Assembly: GCF_000143415.4 (NCBI RefSeq)
Contig: NW_003314268.1
Location: 1,873,243 to 1,937,242, forward strand
Source of the DNA: Selaginella moellendorffii
Taxonomy: Eukaryota; Streptophyta; Lycopodiopsida; Selaginellales; Selaginellaceae
Length of the DNA: 64,000 nucleotides
Direction: 5' to 3'
Part shown: positions 43,523 to 57,442 of the stretch, in pieces
How positions within the stretch are numbered: position 1 is the first letter of the stretch
Layout: each line of letters begins with the position of its first letter
Translations under genes and position numbers: made by a program
The notes under the pieces: generated by a model
Seen by the model: only the letters and a program-made list of their open reading frames with translations
The model's database searches: none
Told to the model about the DNA's origin: nothing

Positions 43523-46500
43523 TTAAGTTTCTTTCCAGTTGTGATGCTCCACCATGCACCGAATCCACGCAACTCCACCATTCGGCAGTTCGTATGGCCA
43601 TCCTTCGGTCGCAACGACTCCATCGTAGACACCCCTTTCCAAACTCATGTGTCTTGTTGTTGCAACGTTGAGTGTGACAGTGCTTTCTTTGCCGCTACTC
43701 CCACAAGATTCAGCACCATTGTCTGAAGTTGCTGTGTTTACAACCTGTTGTTGATCCTGAGAACGAGCAACGTTACCACCGCCGTTATCCTCCTCACTGT
43801 GCTTCAACTCCTGAATAATCAATTGCTGCTGTGCAGCATGTTGACGTTGATAGGCACTCATGCTCTGCCTGTAGTGCCTCTCAGAAGGAGGCATTTCAGA
43901 GTGGAGCTGGTGCTCATTTTTCCTTAAATCCGTAGGATTGATGTTCCTGTTATTATAAACCTGGATGCTTCCTCGTAATTTTGCTGCCGAGTCGATGGAA
44001 GCCCTTGTGTAGTGACGCCATGCGGAAAAGTAATCTATGAGCTTATGTTTCTTATACGCTGCCTCAGCAGACCAGAGTCTTTCCCTTCGCTTGTTTCTTA
44101 AAAAAACAAAAGATAACAGGTTTTTTAGGCCAGCAAACAAAATCGTATCACTTAACAGACCTTTGATTTGCGTAGTCTCCCCAGGCATTCATTATCTCAC
44201 GTATGGTCTCCCAGAATTGACCAGCTTGGATTAACTCCAGGCACTCCTTCAAGACTCGAACTCGCTCGTGATTATACCGCAACAGTGCTTTCCACTGGAG
44301 CCAAGCTTTCTTCAAGCATCTGCTCTCCGCGACTTTAGCCGCCTCAAACTCGTACTTTTGATTTGCTTTAATTCTTGACCAGCTGGCTCTTCTCCACCGC
44401 ACAAATGAATTTCTTTTTACTGTCAGCATCCATTTCCACTTGACATGCCTGAATGTTCGAGATTGTGTGACCAGCGCTTGCCAATGTGACCAAATATAGC
44501 GCTTCAACTGCACCTTCCATTTGTTCAACAGAGCCATCGCGGTCCTGCTAAGCTGCGTTTTGCATTTCCAAACCAGAAGTATTCCATGCAAAAGCTCAGT
44601 TTTCTGCCTCCGTTCCCTGCACGATAAAAAAAAAAACATTGAATCGTAGAAAGGACTGTGACCACTTACGTCCGACTTGCCATTCCCATCGCCTCACGTT
44701 GAATTAGCCTTTGCTGATAATGCTCTTCTCGGCGAACTGCAATCCCTCTAACAAGGCCATGCCACGCCCATATAATTCGCTTCTCCAAAGACTGCAGGAT
44801 GATAAAGGTGACTTGTTTTTGCTTACATCTCCAGAATGCTCCTTGTTCTGAATGATCTATCCATTTCTGAAGATATATAAACTTAAGTTAGTTCACAGAG
44901 TGTTTTCTCTTACCTTAAAACATCGGTAAACAAGGCACTGTGACTGATAGCGTGATTTCTTGGTACATGCTTGCCAGAAAGGAAAATAACTCTTTTTGAC
45001 CATCACTCGATGATAGTATGAGACATGGGATTCCACACTTCTTAAGTCCTTCCTGAATGGAATTCAAGAGTTTAGCGTAGCCAAACTATGCATGTGTTTA
45101 CCTGCCACGAAAACCCAGCTTCCAGGTGCTCAATGTTCGCTGTGAAGACCTCCGTTTAAATGCCCAATCGCGCTCTCGAAGTTTTTTCATAATAGCACTG
45201 TGTGAATACCATCCCTGCATATCAGCTTGTGGACATGGTTCACTGTGAAACTTAATGTCCTTTTTACCTTCAAAATAATGCTCGAAAGACGTTGACGATG
45301 CCAGAATGCCGCTGTTGCAGCTTTTTTGCTTTCCTTATGCGTCTCAAATGCTTTTAGCACCTGTCAGTGACGTGTTCGTTTGAGAAACAACGCATGGAGT
45401 CGCTCACTTGTCTTTTGATATGCCAATGCTCCTCTGTAAGTTGGTGGAACGATCTCAGAGTCCGTAACAACAAACGTTGCTCATGTAGGTGCTTCAACTG
45501 TGTCATGGTTACTTTTTCTTCGGACGACATGTAGGCTTCCATTGACCATGCGTTGAAAACTAGCCTCTTACAAGTCTTGCGCAACTTGTCTCTAGCGTCG
45601 GCATAAAGATTTCGTTTTTGCTGCTGCCCTGTCTTCCATTCCAAAAGCTTTCTAGCCACAGTTCTCAAAATGAACCGTCTTCGAAAGTCACAAGCTTTTT
45701 CCATTTGTCTCTTGCATAACAGATGCTTATGTGTTACACACTCCCAATGTCTCAGTGTCAAGCGGGCCGCGTAATTCTTCCTTTTGCTTGCAACTGCTAG
45801 CTGCACAAGTTGCAGCTTCTTTGAGCATTTAGTTGCATCAAACCTAAACATCATGATTTGTTACACCCAGGTATAGCACTTCCCACCCACTTTACCATTT
45901 AACGTATTGTTTCCGCTTTCTCCGTTGCATGAAATAAGTGAGAACCTTCTTTAGGAAAACGCTGTGGCTCACTAGCCGGCGCCATCTCGCAAATGTATGG
46001 AGGAGCTAAAACAGATATTAGAACCATTGGCAAGTTCCTGCCCCAATTCCAACCTGCTCATATCGAAGCTTTGAAGTAGCCATGGCTTGTTTTGCCCGGA
46101 CATGTTTCGCCTTGAAGTTTAAAATGTTAATAATATCTACTGCCTTGGAAACTTACCATTCGGGTGATATCCTGCCATGCAAGAAACGCGTTCCTTGCGA
46201 ACTTGTAAAACGCACGCTTTTTTATCTGGAATCAGCAAACATAATGGTTTTTTGTTTTTTTTTTTTATAAAAAAATTCAAGGGAAATACCATTTCTTCCG
46301 CTAATCTTTTCCTTTTCATTCTTGTAACAAACGATTTCCAGGTAGCATGAAAATGCTTCAAAAGGGAACGCCTACGAATTTCAGATGCCACTCTTAAACA
46401 CTAGTGAAGTTAAGATCAGACAAATGATCTAGGAAAGCGGTTTAAGACCACCCACCTTTTTCTTGTGAGTGTTAGACACCCAGATATGAAAAGTTTTAAA

Positions 46501-49500
46501 AAGCTGTGTCCTGTTTTGACGTTGCTGGAGGAATGCAACTGAGAAAGGCGCACGACACATGTCAAATATTTGCTAATGTTTTTTGTCGCCTACCATTTTT
46601 CTCTTGAACATTCCTTTCCTTTGTAAACAAAAGCCAAAAATGAATTGCTGTTTGAAGGCACGAATATTCAATGCGGATTTTTAAACCTGTTAACTGTTGA
46701 AGCTTAACTCTGTTGTCCTTCAGCTAAACCGAAGTCAAAGTAGCAGTAAGTATCAAGAAACGGCCAGCTTCTTACCACATGTAGCCATCCAAAGAATGCC
46801 TTCTGAAAATTCAAAAGTCTATAGTGCGAATGTGCCTTTTCATTTGCCAAAGCCAGATCCTAAGCAATATAGAGGCTCTGTTAACAATGCTAGGAAATCT
46901 AAGGAATATCACCTTGACACCAGCTACAAATGTTTGCCATCCAATCCACACTAAGTTGTACAGCTTACTTTCAAAGTGGAGCATTCCCTGGACATATATT
47001 TTTTTGAAGTGTTTTTTCTCTCTGCAAAGATGTGTCATATGATGCATCGCCTTGACTGTCAGTGAAACAAACTAGATCTCAATGGCAGAAAAGTGATATG
47101 ACATTCTTACCTTGCAACCGTAGCGTTTTAGCAAGCTTGCAAAAATTGTGTTTTCTTGCAAAGTAAGCAGCGGTTCGAAAGTTAAGAAAACTCTTTAGTA
47201 ACAGTTTTCTTGAAAGGTGATTCAATGCAAGTAGGTTATTTTCTCTTTGCCAGGCTTTCATTTTATACCAGTGCCTCCATATTTCAAAAATCGCAAATGT
47301 TGAGTGGCATGTCCAGCAGCGTAGAAGAACCCCAGCAGTGTTCCAATTGTCGGGGTGCTTTTGCAATCCTTCCTGAACCTGCAACGGCCTAAACTTTGTG
47401 CATGGGAAACATAAAATTATACCTGAGCAACAAGCAGTTTTTCAGAATGTCTTGCACATGTGGACTTCCTCCACTTTCTTAAAAATGTCTGAACCATGTT
47501 CTGCATGTGTCCTACTTCGAGGAATCTATACTTGGACCTTTTCTGGCTGTGCACCACGAGCGCATAAAAAAAATCGCGAGTAGAAACAATAGTGTCATTT
47601 CTACAGGATAAATAATTAATAAATTATTTATAGACGTATACCCTGACAATACCTCGGTGGCTCTATGTTCTTACAATACTTTATCCAGTAATTAAATGTA
47701 TCCTTAAGGACCTTCAGCTGCCAGTAATCGTAAGCTGCACGTAATTTCTCCCTTTTGTCCTGTGATAACTAACAAGAGGGAGGGATTGAAATTACATTGC
47801 AAAACATCGTCACGTACCACAGTGTGCTCCGATAAAATTCTTATAAGAAATTTCGCGCTTTTGTTTTTTCTATGCGAACAAAACTGAGAAATAATCAGCT
47901 GCAAAAAAAAAATGGTCGGATCTGATTTTTCTACTGTCCAAAAAGCTAACCTCATTATTGAATTTTCGAAGCCAGTTTTGCCAGACCAAAACCTTCCTCT
48001 TCTCCATATGAAATCGATTCATAATGATAGAATTCTGTATAAGAACAGGACATTAAAATCCATATGACTTTAAAATACATGCCTGCTTCCTGGCTAAAGA
48101 TTTAGAAGTCCAGTCCTTCCACCGATGTAAAGCCCTTTTGCAATGCCAGAAGAAGAAATGTCTAATGCTGAAAAATGTTTCAAGTGAGTTCAATGTTACA
48201 GCTAGTACACGTGGGAAACCTGGAGACAGCAAGCACTTTCTTTAGATTTTGATGTGAATGCCATTCTCTCCACGCATAAAATGATCGTTTTTTATGGGTT
48301 AACAAGTGCAGCATGCGGCATTTTCTCAGCGACTGTTGCCCCTGGCACCAAATCGACCAAAATCGAAGCGCTTTCAGTTGGGACGACATTTTTCTCCAAT
48401 CATATGCCTTTGTCTTTGCATGATGCAGCTGAATGCTGTAGCACATCCATCTCTGCACATATAGAATGAGCATTTCCTCTTTAAAGCGATGGACTACAAA
48501 CCTTCCAAGTGTGTAAAATGAAGTGTTGGCGCCGGTTTTTCCACTTTTGCCAGCAAAGAACAACCGTCGCATTGTGAGTCGCTTTCGCTCGTGCATAAAT
48601 GTGCCATCCTGAAATGTTCAGCAGCATCAATTGTTTTCTAATTTGATGGTTGGCTACCAGTCAATGTCAGGCGCTTGCGCATTGCTTGAAGTTTCAAGGT
48701 AAAATTACCCAAGTTTATGTTTACGAAAAGCCTGTCAATATAAATCCTGACTACCTCAGAAAGCCACAACCTCTATAGCTCTCGCGTACCTCTGACGCCA
48801 GGCACTCAGATATCTCTTGCTCAAAGATAAAGCTCTATGAAAGTTCTGAATCCAAAATAATGATGCAAATTTAATTGCTAAAAAGAAGAGCTTCCTACCA
48901 GGTTAACAGCTGGCCCATGGATTTCCAAAATTTTTCTAACTTTGTGTCTCCAGGATTTAAATGCCTGATGTTTTACAGCGTCCACTCCTAGCTCCTACCA
49001 GCAAAACAAGCTTAAATCCAATGTTTCGGTATTTTTATGCACACTCACATTTATCATATTAATGAAACTTTTCCAGTTTAAAAAATATGTATGAATAAGC
49101 CGTCTCTTGCTGAATTCTTTGCTAAGATCCATAAGCTCAAAAGTCCAATCAACATGCTTTCTCCATTTTTCCATGAAGTGCACCAAAAAATGCCTGAACG
49201 TCAAATTTAAGAAAATTCAACAATGTCCCACACGTACCTCCTGTGCCAAAACGTAGCGCATTCTAGAGTTCCAGATAGATGACGCTGCCAATGTTGGAAT
49301 GAGTTCAATAATGAACGCTTCTCGTGGAAGCACACAGCACGCTCCCACAGCCGTATATTTTTATTATAATTTGCCTTGGATCTTTTCAGTTGAAAAACTA
49401 ATCTGCTATAATCGCAAAAATAAATTAAGGATAGAACAGAATGAAATGGATTTGAATAAGAACCTCTGCCAAAGGCTAAATGCTCGCTCGAATGCAGAAT

Positions 49501-50590
49501 TGTTCTGATTGGCTGCAAAACCATTTTGTTTAGATTTTTTTTCAAGGACTGGAAGATTACTTTCAGGAACTCCATTCTGAAATAAAGAAGTATATTAGGG
49601 CCTGTGTTACAGAATTTTAGCATACATCACTAAGGTTACTCATGTGTTGCTTAAAGTCGCGTCCATTGCTTGCATTCTGAGGCATTGTCACGCCAATGTT
49701 TAGCGAGTCACGGCATTGCATAGGTTCTCCCTGCAGTGTGTGGAGTGTGTTACACAATCGGAGGTGTCTATAACCACGATGGAACTGTTGTTTATGGTGG
49801 CAACGCCATTGAAGCCAATAAAATAGAAGCACCTTATGACTGTGAAAGCCATTCACTTTTAAAAGCAGATCGTTTCTCTGCAGAATATACACTAATTAAA
49901 AATATCACACACATATAGTTACCAATATCTCTTTGTTAAGCTTGTTCCACCAATCATGTTCGGGCCTTAGACTAAGTTTTAAAAGCATTCTATAGTAGAA
50001 AGTGTCCTCGGTAGGATCCTGGAGAAGAAGAAGAATTACGTAGAATCTGTACACATCTGTACACTCTGTACACCTACCAATCCATGTCTTTGTAAGACTG
50101 TATCATATGCACGCAAGACGTCTGTAAGGCGGACCTGTGAAAAAGACCATCCTTGTCAGCAGAAGTATGAGGAACGAACTGCTACCTCTGATGATTCCAT
50201 ACGTGCCAAGACATCAGCAAGTCCAAAAATTTCACGTATGAGAGAAAAATCTGCATTTTAGTTGTAGGGAGTTACCATCAGCCACAGTTCTCCCAAACCT
50301 TTGAGCGCAAATGGACGCTTGCTCCTCGGAAGAGCTTTATATGTGAAGTACTTAGCATCGTTGAGAGCGCATATGTCCTTGTCTGTGAGTTCCATGTCGT
50401 ATGCCGGCCTTCCTTTCCGGAAATTGAAGTGAAGACCATATCCCGACTGCAACCCTGTTGTTTGGAGCTGGTTTGCTGTTGAGGTTTGAGCAGTGTCCTT
50501 ACGCTTTCTTGAATCTCGCACGTGTTCATGTTTCCCGTTTGAAAACCTCTTTCTTAGATCTTCAGAAACCTAAAATAAAAAGTTATACTT
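43523..50590 (-). CDS. Sfi1-like centrin-binding repeat protein (many exons)
   Basis: A series of short exons and introns on the minus strand, each exon encoding helical repeats with Trp spaced like Sfi1 units (for example LLEWKTGQQ, VFNAWSMEAY, AWREWHSHQ, KALRFWSIWC, LLNKWKVQLKRYIWSHWQ). Clear exon frames at 50258-50590, 48180-48596, 45354-45854, 44150-44620 and 43523-44100. The last exon ends with a Gln/Ser/Asn-rich tail and stop at 43523. Sfi1 proteins bind centrin along a long alpha-helix at centrosomes or basal bodies. The 5' end is not found: 50590 follows an acceptor (TTTTATTTTAG), so at least one upstream exon exists. Frames between 46.4 and 50 kb are only partly resolved, so damage there cannot be excluded. 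Confidence 0.7.
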
Positions 50591-52025
50591 GTTCGAGAAA
50601 CACAGCCAAATGCGTACTGGGACTGCAGTGTTAGTGTCTTCAGCATGCTGAAAACTGGCAGGTTTCAGCATTGACTATAATCTGCCTTGTAAAGTGTTCC
50701 TAGACAGGAAAACTCCTGTTTGGCTTTTCCCCATACTCCCAGCTCTCAGGATTGTTAAGTACTCTATGGCGGAGAGGGAGCTATTTCTTTCCTGCACATT
50801 GTTAGCAAAAACTGCATATCCCAATGAACCCTAAGCACAATAAGTGCAAGTTATACCATCAAAATTATTTTTCTTTTGGATGGTTTGGATGTAAACACGC
50901 GTAAATTCGGTTAGGACGGTTTATGTGTGCGTCTCAAAAAGAAGGCAGAGGGAGAGAACCTATGTTTGCCTGCTATCCATGTAAATCTTTACCATGTTGC
51001 CTCTCAGCTCAACTAACTCGTCCTCTCTTCCTCTACAAAGTACAAACAGCACCTAGAAAATAGATGCAAGCCCGTATGTTTTCAAGTCAGCTTTGAGTAT
51101 CGATCCTCACTTAAACTCTGTCTTCCTCTCTTTCATACTAGGCTAACCTTCTGTCCCGGTGAAACAAAGAGCCGTGCTAATGGAACTGGGATTTCATGTG
51201 TGATCCTCGGAGGATTCTACACAGTAGTCGATGTTGACATGCTTGCTGATTAGTTCTGCAAACGCACACATGTTTATTCTTTTCTTTCTTTTATTTTTTC
51301 GTTACTTCAGAGAACCAGGATAATGGGTTTTCACGGAAGGCAGGCTCATCAATGTGATCGAGCTTTATATAGGAAATTGCAAAGGAGGTTTTTCGCTGTG
51401 CTAGAAGCCGTAGAGTTCAGAGATACTTCTGCCGCTATCCAATGCCTAAGGGCACACCATGCATACGTGGCAAAAGGGAAGAGAGAAGGACATGAAAGGT
51501 AGATTGAGCTCATCTTGCTCACACTCCCTTCTCTCTCACTTTTCCTGCACAGGGAAAACTATATTCCTTTGTTTTTCTCTGTCGCCGCTGGGGAGGAGTA
51601 AATGCAAGTGAGGAGCCATAAGTTGATGGGTCAGCCATACATGCAGGGATGACATAAAAGCTTGTTCTTTGAGGGCTGTGTTCTTATTAAAACTTTCCAT
51701 TGTGACAAGCTTCTCTGCACGTGATACCACAGCTCTTTAGCTTGCAATGAATAATGTTGAATAAGCCAATCTTGCCAACTGTGTGCTTTCTCAGCTGGTA
51801 AATCCTTTGGAGGCTACCTTTTGCGTTTCTTACATTGGTTTTTTCTTCAGTTACAAAAAACAAAAAGTGTGGAACAGCCAGATTCATGGATCACCACATC
51901 AACCCAATAAAAAGAGAGATCAGAGATATATAATCCAGTTTCTTTGGCAAGAATAAGTGACCATGATTTTCCTGTAAATAATATTTTAAAAATTTGAAAA
52001 ATAATGATAATATAGTTTTCAGTTA
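50591..52025. other. Non-coding, possibly including 5' exon(s) of the Sfi1-like gene
   Basis: No frame with recognisable protein. Short frames at 51536-51887 show no domain. The missing first exon and promoter of the Sfi1-like gene probably lie here. Confidence 0.35.
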
Positions 52026-53054
52026 TGAGTGCATGGAATATGGAAAGAGAATACAGAAAATATGCATATCAATTAGTTCAAAACCTTAGTTTATTTATAG
52101 GAGTGAGTGGTCTAGATTGAAACCAATCCAACAACTAAAAATCCCACTACTAATATTAGTATATGGCATAGAATTTCATATCATCCCCTCCTCTCGAAAT
52201 GATGGAAGACTGTCAAGGTTCTCTCATGGATGGGCCGGGATCTAGAGGAACATCAGGAGAAGGCATTTGTGGATCTATAGGTGGTGCCAGTTGTTCCTAA
52301 TCCCTTTATAGGAAGCATTTCAACCCACTGCATATGCACAATTTCTGGAGGGTCAGTCTACTGGACATCATGTCGAACCTTAAACTTGTAATCGAACTTG
52401 CTGCAGTATCTGATATGGTCCTTTCCACTGAGCAAGGAGCCCTTTAGATAAACCACATACTAGATGGGGAAAACAGACTAACACTAAATCATCCACTTTG
52501 TATTCCGTAGGTGGACAATGATGGGAGTTGTAGCACCATTGTTATCCCACTTATATGCAGCCTAAATGTTTGGTAAACTTTGCTCAAACAAGTGGAAGAA
52601 TGCTAGTCAAATACTGATCCCATGACCTAGCCATAGTAAACCCAACCCCGTTGTTAGTATTGGAATATGACCAAATAAAAGTTTATATGGTGAAGCACCA
52701 ATAAAATTCTGCACCCCTGTGATATATGCATACTAAAAAGACGGCAAATAACCATCCCAATCTGAATGCTGAAATTTCACAAACTTTGCAATCATCCATT
52801 TGAAAGTCTGAACGAGCCGTTCCACCAAACTATCTAACTATGTGATAAACACTCATAAAAGTGTGGCATATCCCTAACTGAGACATCAAAATGTGAAATG
52901 CCTCAACCATAAATGTAGGACCATTATCCAAAAGAATATGCTTTGGATAGGAATGCTACTCAATTAAGGAAGAAGTATTTAACAGTAGTTGTAGATGTAG
53001 CAAGAGCACTAACTTCCACCTAATGAGTCAAGTAGTCAAAAATAATAATAACAT

Positions 53055-53693
53055 TATAAACAACCAAAGAGAACGATTTGAGAGACGATCCATGGGGTTC
53101 AAATATAGAGGGAAAGGGCCCATGAATAAGAGTGCACCCCCTTTTCCAATTGGTTAAGGGTCTTAGGATACTTGGGGTTAAGTGTCCTTGGGTTTGAATA
53201 GTATTGGGCTGGGTGACCTCCCGGGAAGTCCAAACTCAGGAGCTTACATTTGGTATCGGAGCGGTCTCAGGTCAGACTATGTTGGTTGGCTAGGGGAATC
53301 ACACTAGCTTACATTTGGTATTGGAGCGGTCTCAGGTCAGACTATATTGGTTGGCTAGGGGAATCACACCACATGTTGATTGACATCTGGCTGGTCCAGT
53401 TTGCTCTCGCTGGGCTCAATCTGAGGGGTAGAGTGAGGAGAGCTGCGGCTCTCAGCTTCTGTTCACAAGGGCGTGAACTTGCAGGGAAGCGTGGTGGATT
53501 GTAAGCAACCAAAGAGAACGATTTGAGAGACGATCCATGGGGTTCAAATATAGAGGGAAAGGGCCCATGAACAAGAGTGCACCCCCTTTTCCAATCGGTT
53601 TAGGGTCTTGGGATACTTGGGGTTAAGCGTCCTTGGGTTTGAATAGTATTGGGCTGGGTGACCTCTTAGGAAGTCCAAACTCAGGAGCTTACA
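53055..53693 (+). mobile_element. TRIM: miniature LTR retroelement with perfect TSD
   Basis: Two 194-bp LTRs (53055-53248 and 53500-53693) with termini TGTAAGC...GCTTACA (the left copy has TATAAAC, two G to A changes). The 251-bp internal part has no coding capacity. The primer-binding site TGGTATCGGAGC begins 2 bp after the left LTR; it is one base from the usual plant initiator-Met form. A purine-rich stretch precedes the right LTR. Target duplication AACAT at 53050-53054 and 53694-53698. Inserted in gypsy integrase sequence. Confidence 0.9.
53241..53370 (+). repeat. 65-bp tandem duplication inside the TRIM, primer site included
   Basis: 53241-53305 and 53306-53370 are near-identical. Each begins AGCTTACA (the last 8 bp of the LTR), followed by TTTGGTATYGGAGCGG. 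The duplication therefore copies the LTR end and the primer-binding site. Confidence 0.85.
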
Positions 53694-56600
53694 AACATAC
53701 TCATTGCCAGCAGTCGATCATAAAAAAGGTCCCATTAAATCAGAAACCACCAACTCAAATAAACAGAAAATTGTAATTGACTCTAACTGTCCTTCCACAA
53801 TATAAGAGGGAGTATTACAAGCTTGGCACCAAACACAGCTATGCACATACCAAATAACATCATGTCGTATCTTTGGCTAATAAAAAGATCTATGCAACTT
53901 TTCAGTCACACAACAATATTCTATATACCCACCTAAAATAAGAGATTTATGGTAGGCATGGAAAAAGTGTGGAATGAAGATCGAAGGCACCACCAGTTGT
54001 ATATGATCATCAGGATCCATCCCCACAAAATAAAGAAGACCGTCCTTAGGTGATATTAAGAATGTAAATGCTGAAATGGCAAGTCATCAGTAAATATGCA
54101 GGATTCTCAAATCGGCTTATCAAAAACATGAGAAGAGAGCAAAAAAGGAAGAAGAGCTCAAAAAAGGGCATCAACATCAACCATAGAATTCCCTAGTGAT
54201 GAACAACATCAAAATCATATATCTAAAGCTTCAAAGCTCACCAAACAGTATGGCCAACCAAGTTCTTCTGTTTTAATAATAAAGTAACTATAGTATAATC
54301 ACTTTCTAATAACATTTGAGAACCATGTAGATATACATAAAGTTTCTTAAAACCCCAAACTACTACTAAACACTCCTTCTCTATTGTGGAGTAATTCACC
54401 TTCGCTGGTTGTGATATATATCTGTAGAATGGCATTGACTAAGCACACTCAAGCTCTCTTGCATCAACACACCTCCAAGACTGATATCAAAATGCAAAAT
54501 GAAGGGTCGAGTGTAGTCAGGATACACCAAAACCAAAAGAGTTGTCAATAGCTCTTTAAAATGCACAAACCCCCACTTACAGTCTACAAACTAGATGAAA
54601 GATAATATTGACGATATCAACAATGCTTACAATGGTGTAGTGCAATTAAAAAGATGATCAACAAAATGACTAAGATATTGCACCTTGCTCAGGAAGTGCT
54701 GCATATCATTCACACACTTCGGAGTAGGGAACTTTAGAATAGTCACAAGTTTGTTAGGATCAACTTACAAACCCTCATGAAAATATGGTATCCAAGTTAA
54801 GTTATGTCCTTGGAGCACTTCAATCGCTTCCGCTTTAAACCAACTTGTCATAGCTGATCCAACACCTATGAATATCATGGATATGTTCCTCCCACGTCCT
54901 TTTTGAGTGGATCAAGATATCATCAATGAAGTCAGCAATCATCTATGGCATATCGCAAAGAATCTTGTCCACATCCATTGGAAAGTTGCTGGAGCATTGT
55001 TCAAACCAAACAGCCAAGAACTCATATAAACCAAACAATGTACAAAAGCAATCTTAGAAATATCTTCTTTAACCATCAGTACTTGTCAATACCTAAAAGT
55101 AAAATTTAACTTGGTGAACCAACGACTTCTCCCAAGACAATCCAAGAGATCAGCAGTATAAAGAAGAGGGTACACATCTAGGATTGTCATTTCATTTAAT
55201 AGATGATAGTCGATGCAAAAATGAATACTCTCATCAAACTTCATCACAAGATGAGGTTCACAAGCCTAAGGACATTGTGACTTTTGAATAACACCATTTT
55301 CCAACATTTTCTTGACATTTGGAGGTAAAATCTTGATCTCTTTGGGTGACTAATGACGAACTGGAACGTTAATTGGACAAGCATCCCCAGTTGAAATAGG
55401 ATGACATATAGCAATTTTGGCCTCAAATGACAGGTCAAATTCAAAGAGATTGGTATACTCTTTCATGAGCCAGTCAACCACTGCTATACAAAGACTATTG
55501 GAAAGATCAAAAAAGGGAAGAGAGAAACAAGATAGAAACATAGGAGGAAGCAATTGGGAAACAAAAGTGATGGAAGCAAAGGTAGAAGCAGAAGGATGAA
55601 GAAGTACAAAAGTGAGAGGAATAAAAGAAATATAAGGAAGTATGAGACAAAGAGAAGAGGCCTCAAAGTCACATTTGGCATGATTGCGCTACAACCAATC
55701 CATACCAAAGATGAAGTCAAAAGCTTAACTCGGCACCACCCGCAATGACTGCAACCCAAGCTCAAGATTGCCCACACATACAACTAGGTCCACCTCATCC
55801 TGTGCACATGCATGTATACGGGTGTTGCCATAAAGAATGAAAACTAGTTCCACCGCATGATGCAAGTGTAGACAGCAATGTGTGGCAACCAATCCATACT
55901 AAAGATGAGGTTAAAAACTTGACTTGGCACCACCCACAATGACTGCAACTCAAGCTCGAGATCACCCACATGTACAACTAGGTTTGCCTTATCCCATGCA
56001 CATATGTGCGTACGGTCATTGCCATAAAGAATGAAAATTGACTCTGTTGCATGATGCAAATATAGATGGCAATGTGTGGCAAAATGAACTTAGAAAGTAA
56101 ACATTGGATGGACTAGTGCCGAGTGAACCCCTTGATGATACTCCCAAAAGAAAGATGTAAAAGTCATTGACTTATTTGTGCAAGGTCCCTCCACTACTTG
56201 CATGACTTCTCATTTCCCGAATGCATCTCAGTGTCTAGACCTTCTATTGTAGCAACACCAATAGAACATTGTTGATGGCAAGGTCTCCACCCTGGAAATA
56301 GAGGTTGCCAATCCAGAAAATGCTGACAACATTGATAAGTATAACCAACTTCATCACACACCTAGTAGTGGACATCATGGCCACAACCACAGCCTCACCC
56401 TTGTCCTTGAACTCAAGCAACAACAACATCAACCTCTATTGGAATAGGACCATCTCTCACGGGAAATGGAGTTGAAGGATATGCAGTGAGAAGTGGAAGA
56501 GGTGACATTTCATAATGTTGTGCTAAGCGAAGAGCATCGTCAAGGGTGGCTGGAGCAAGTGCATGCACAAGTCTTACTAAATCTTGATGAAATATTGGCC

Positions 56601-57442
56601 ACAACATTCCTAATTTGATTCACTTTGATATATTTGTCTCTGCATGAAGCAAAAAGCTTTGGAAAAAAATGCCAAATTGCATCACTAACTCAAATAAGCT
56701 TTGACAAAGATGATGCAATCGTTGGAAGGCATCATCACAATTGTTAGCATGTCCAAATGCATATTTGAAAATGTTTAAGAGAATACTCTAATCCTCATGA
56801 GTGGCTGCACTTAAACCATTGTACCACTATAGTGTTGTCCTTTAGAGCCATGTGGGAAACTCATGAAAACATCAAGCATCATCCCAATAATGATATGTGG
56901 CAATCACTGTGAAGTGATTAAACCAATGGTACAAATCATCCCTAGGATTTCTATGGAAGAACTCAGCCGGATGTGAGGATTAGTAGCAAGAGTAGGAGGA
57001 GTTATACCACGTGCTATGAATGTTGCCATCAATTGAGTCTGATTATTCAATTGCAACAACATAGCATCGAACAATTGCACCAACTACTACTCCAGAGTCA
57101 AAAAAGGAGGAGACTACTATTCTGCCATGGAGATGAATGAAAAGGAAAGAGCACAAGAAAAGAAATGGAAAAAGCTAGAAGGATAGGGAGATCTAGATGA
57201 TACGAAAGCTAAATCTAAACCAAAATCCCAAATCCAAGCACTCCTCAGGGACAATGAAATGTGCCCTCACCTCCACCAATGTGAATGCATGGAATATAAA
57301 AAGAGAATACAGAAAATGTGCATATCAGTTAGCCCAAAAATCCTAGCTTATATACAAAAGCGAGTGGTCTAGATTGAAACCAATCCAATGACTACTAAAA
57401 TCCCACTATGCTAATATTAGTATACAGAATTGTAACTATACA

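Larger units (their letters stand above)
52026..57442 (-). mobile_element. Ty3/gypsy LTR retrotransposon, degenerate
   Basis: Direct repeats of about 160 bp at 52026-52183 and 57282-57442 are the two LTRs, diverged by point changes. On the minus strand the order is gag (about 57100-56100, DDALRLAQHYEMSP), protease region, RT with QVLMVKEDISKIAFVH (about 55030) and DFIDDILIHSK (about 54900-54935), RNase H (54238-54435, YSTIEKECLVVVWGF) and integrase. A polypurine tract GAGAGGAGGGGATGA precedes the 3' LTR. Frames are full of stops. No target duplication is visible. A TRIM is nested at 53055. Confidence 0.82.
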
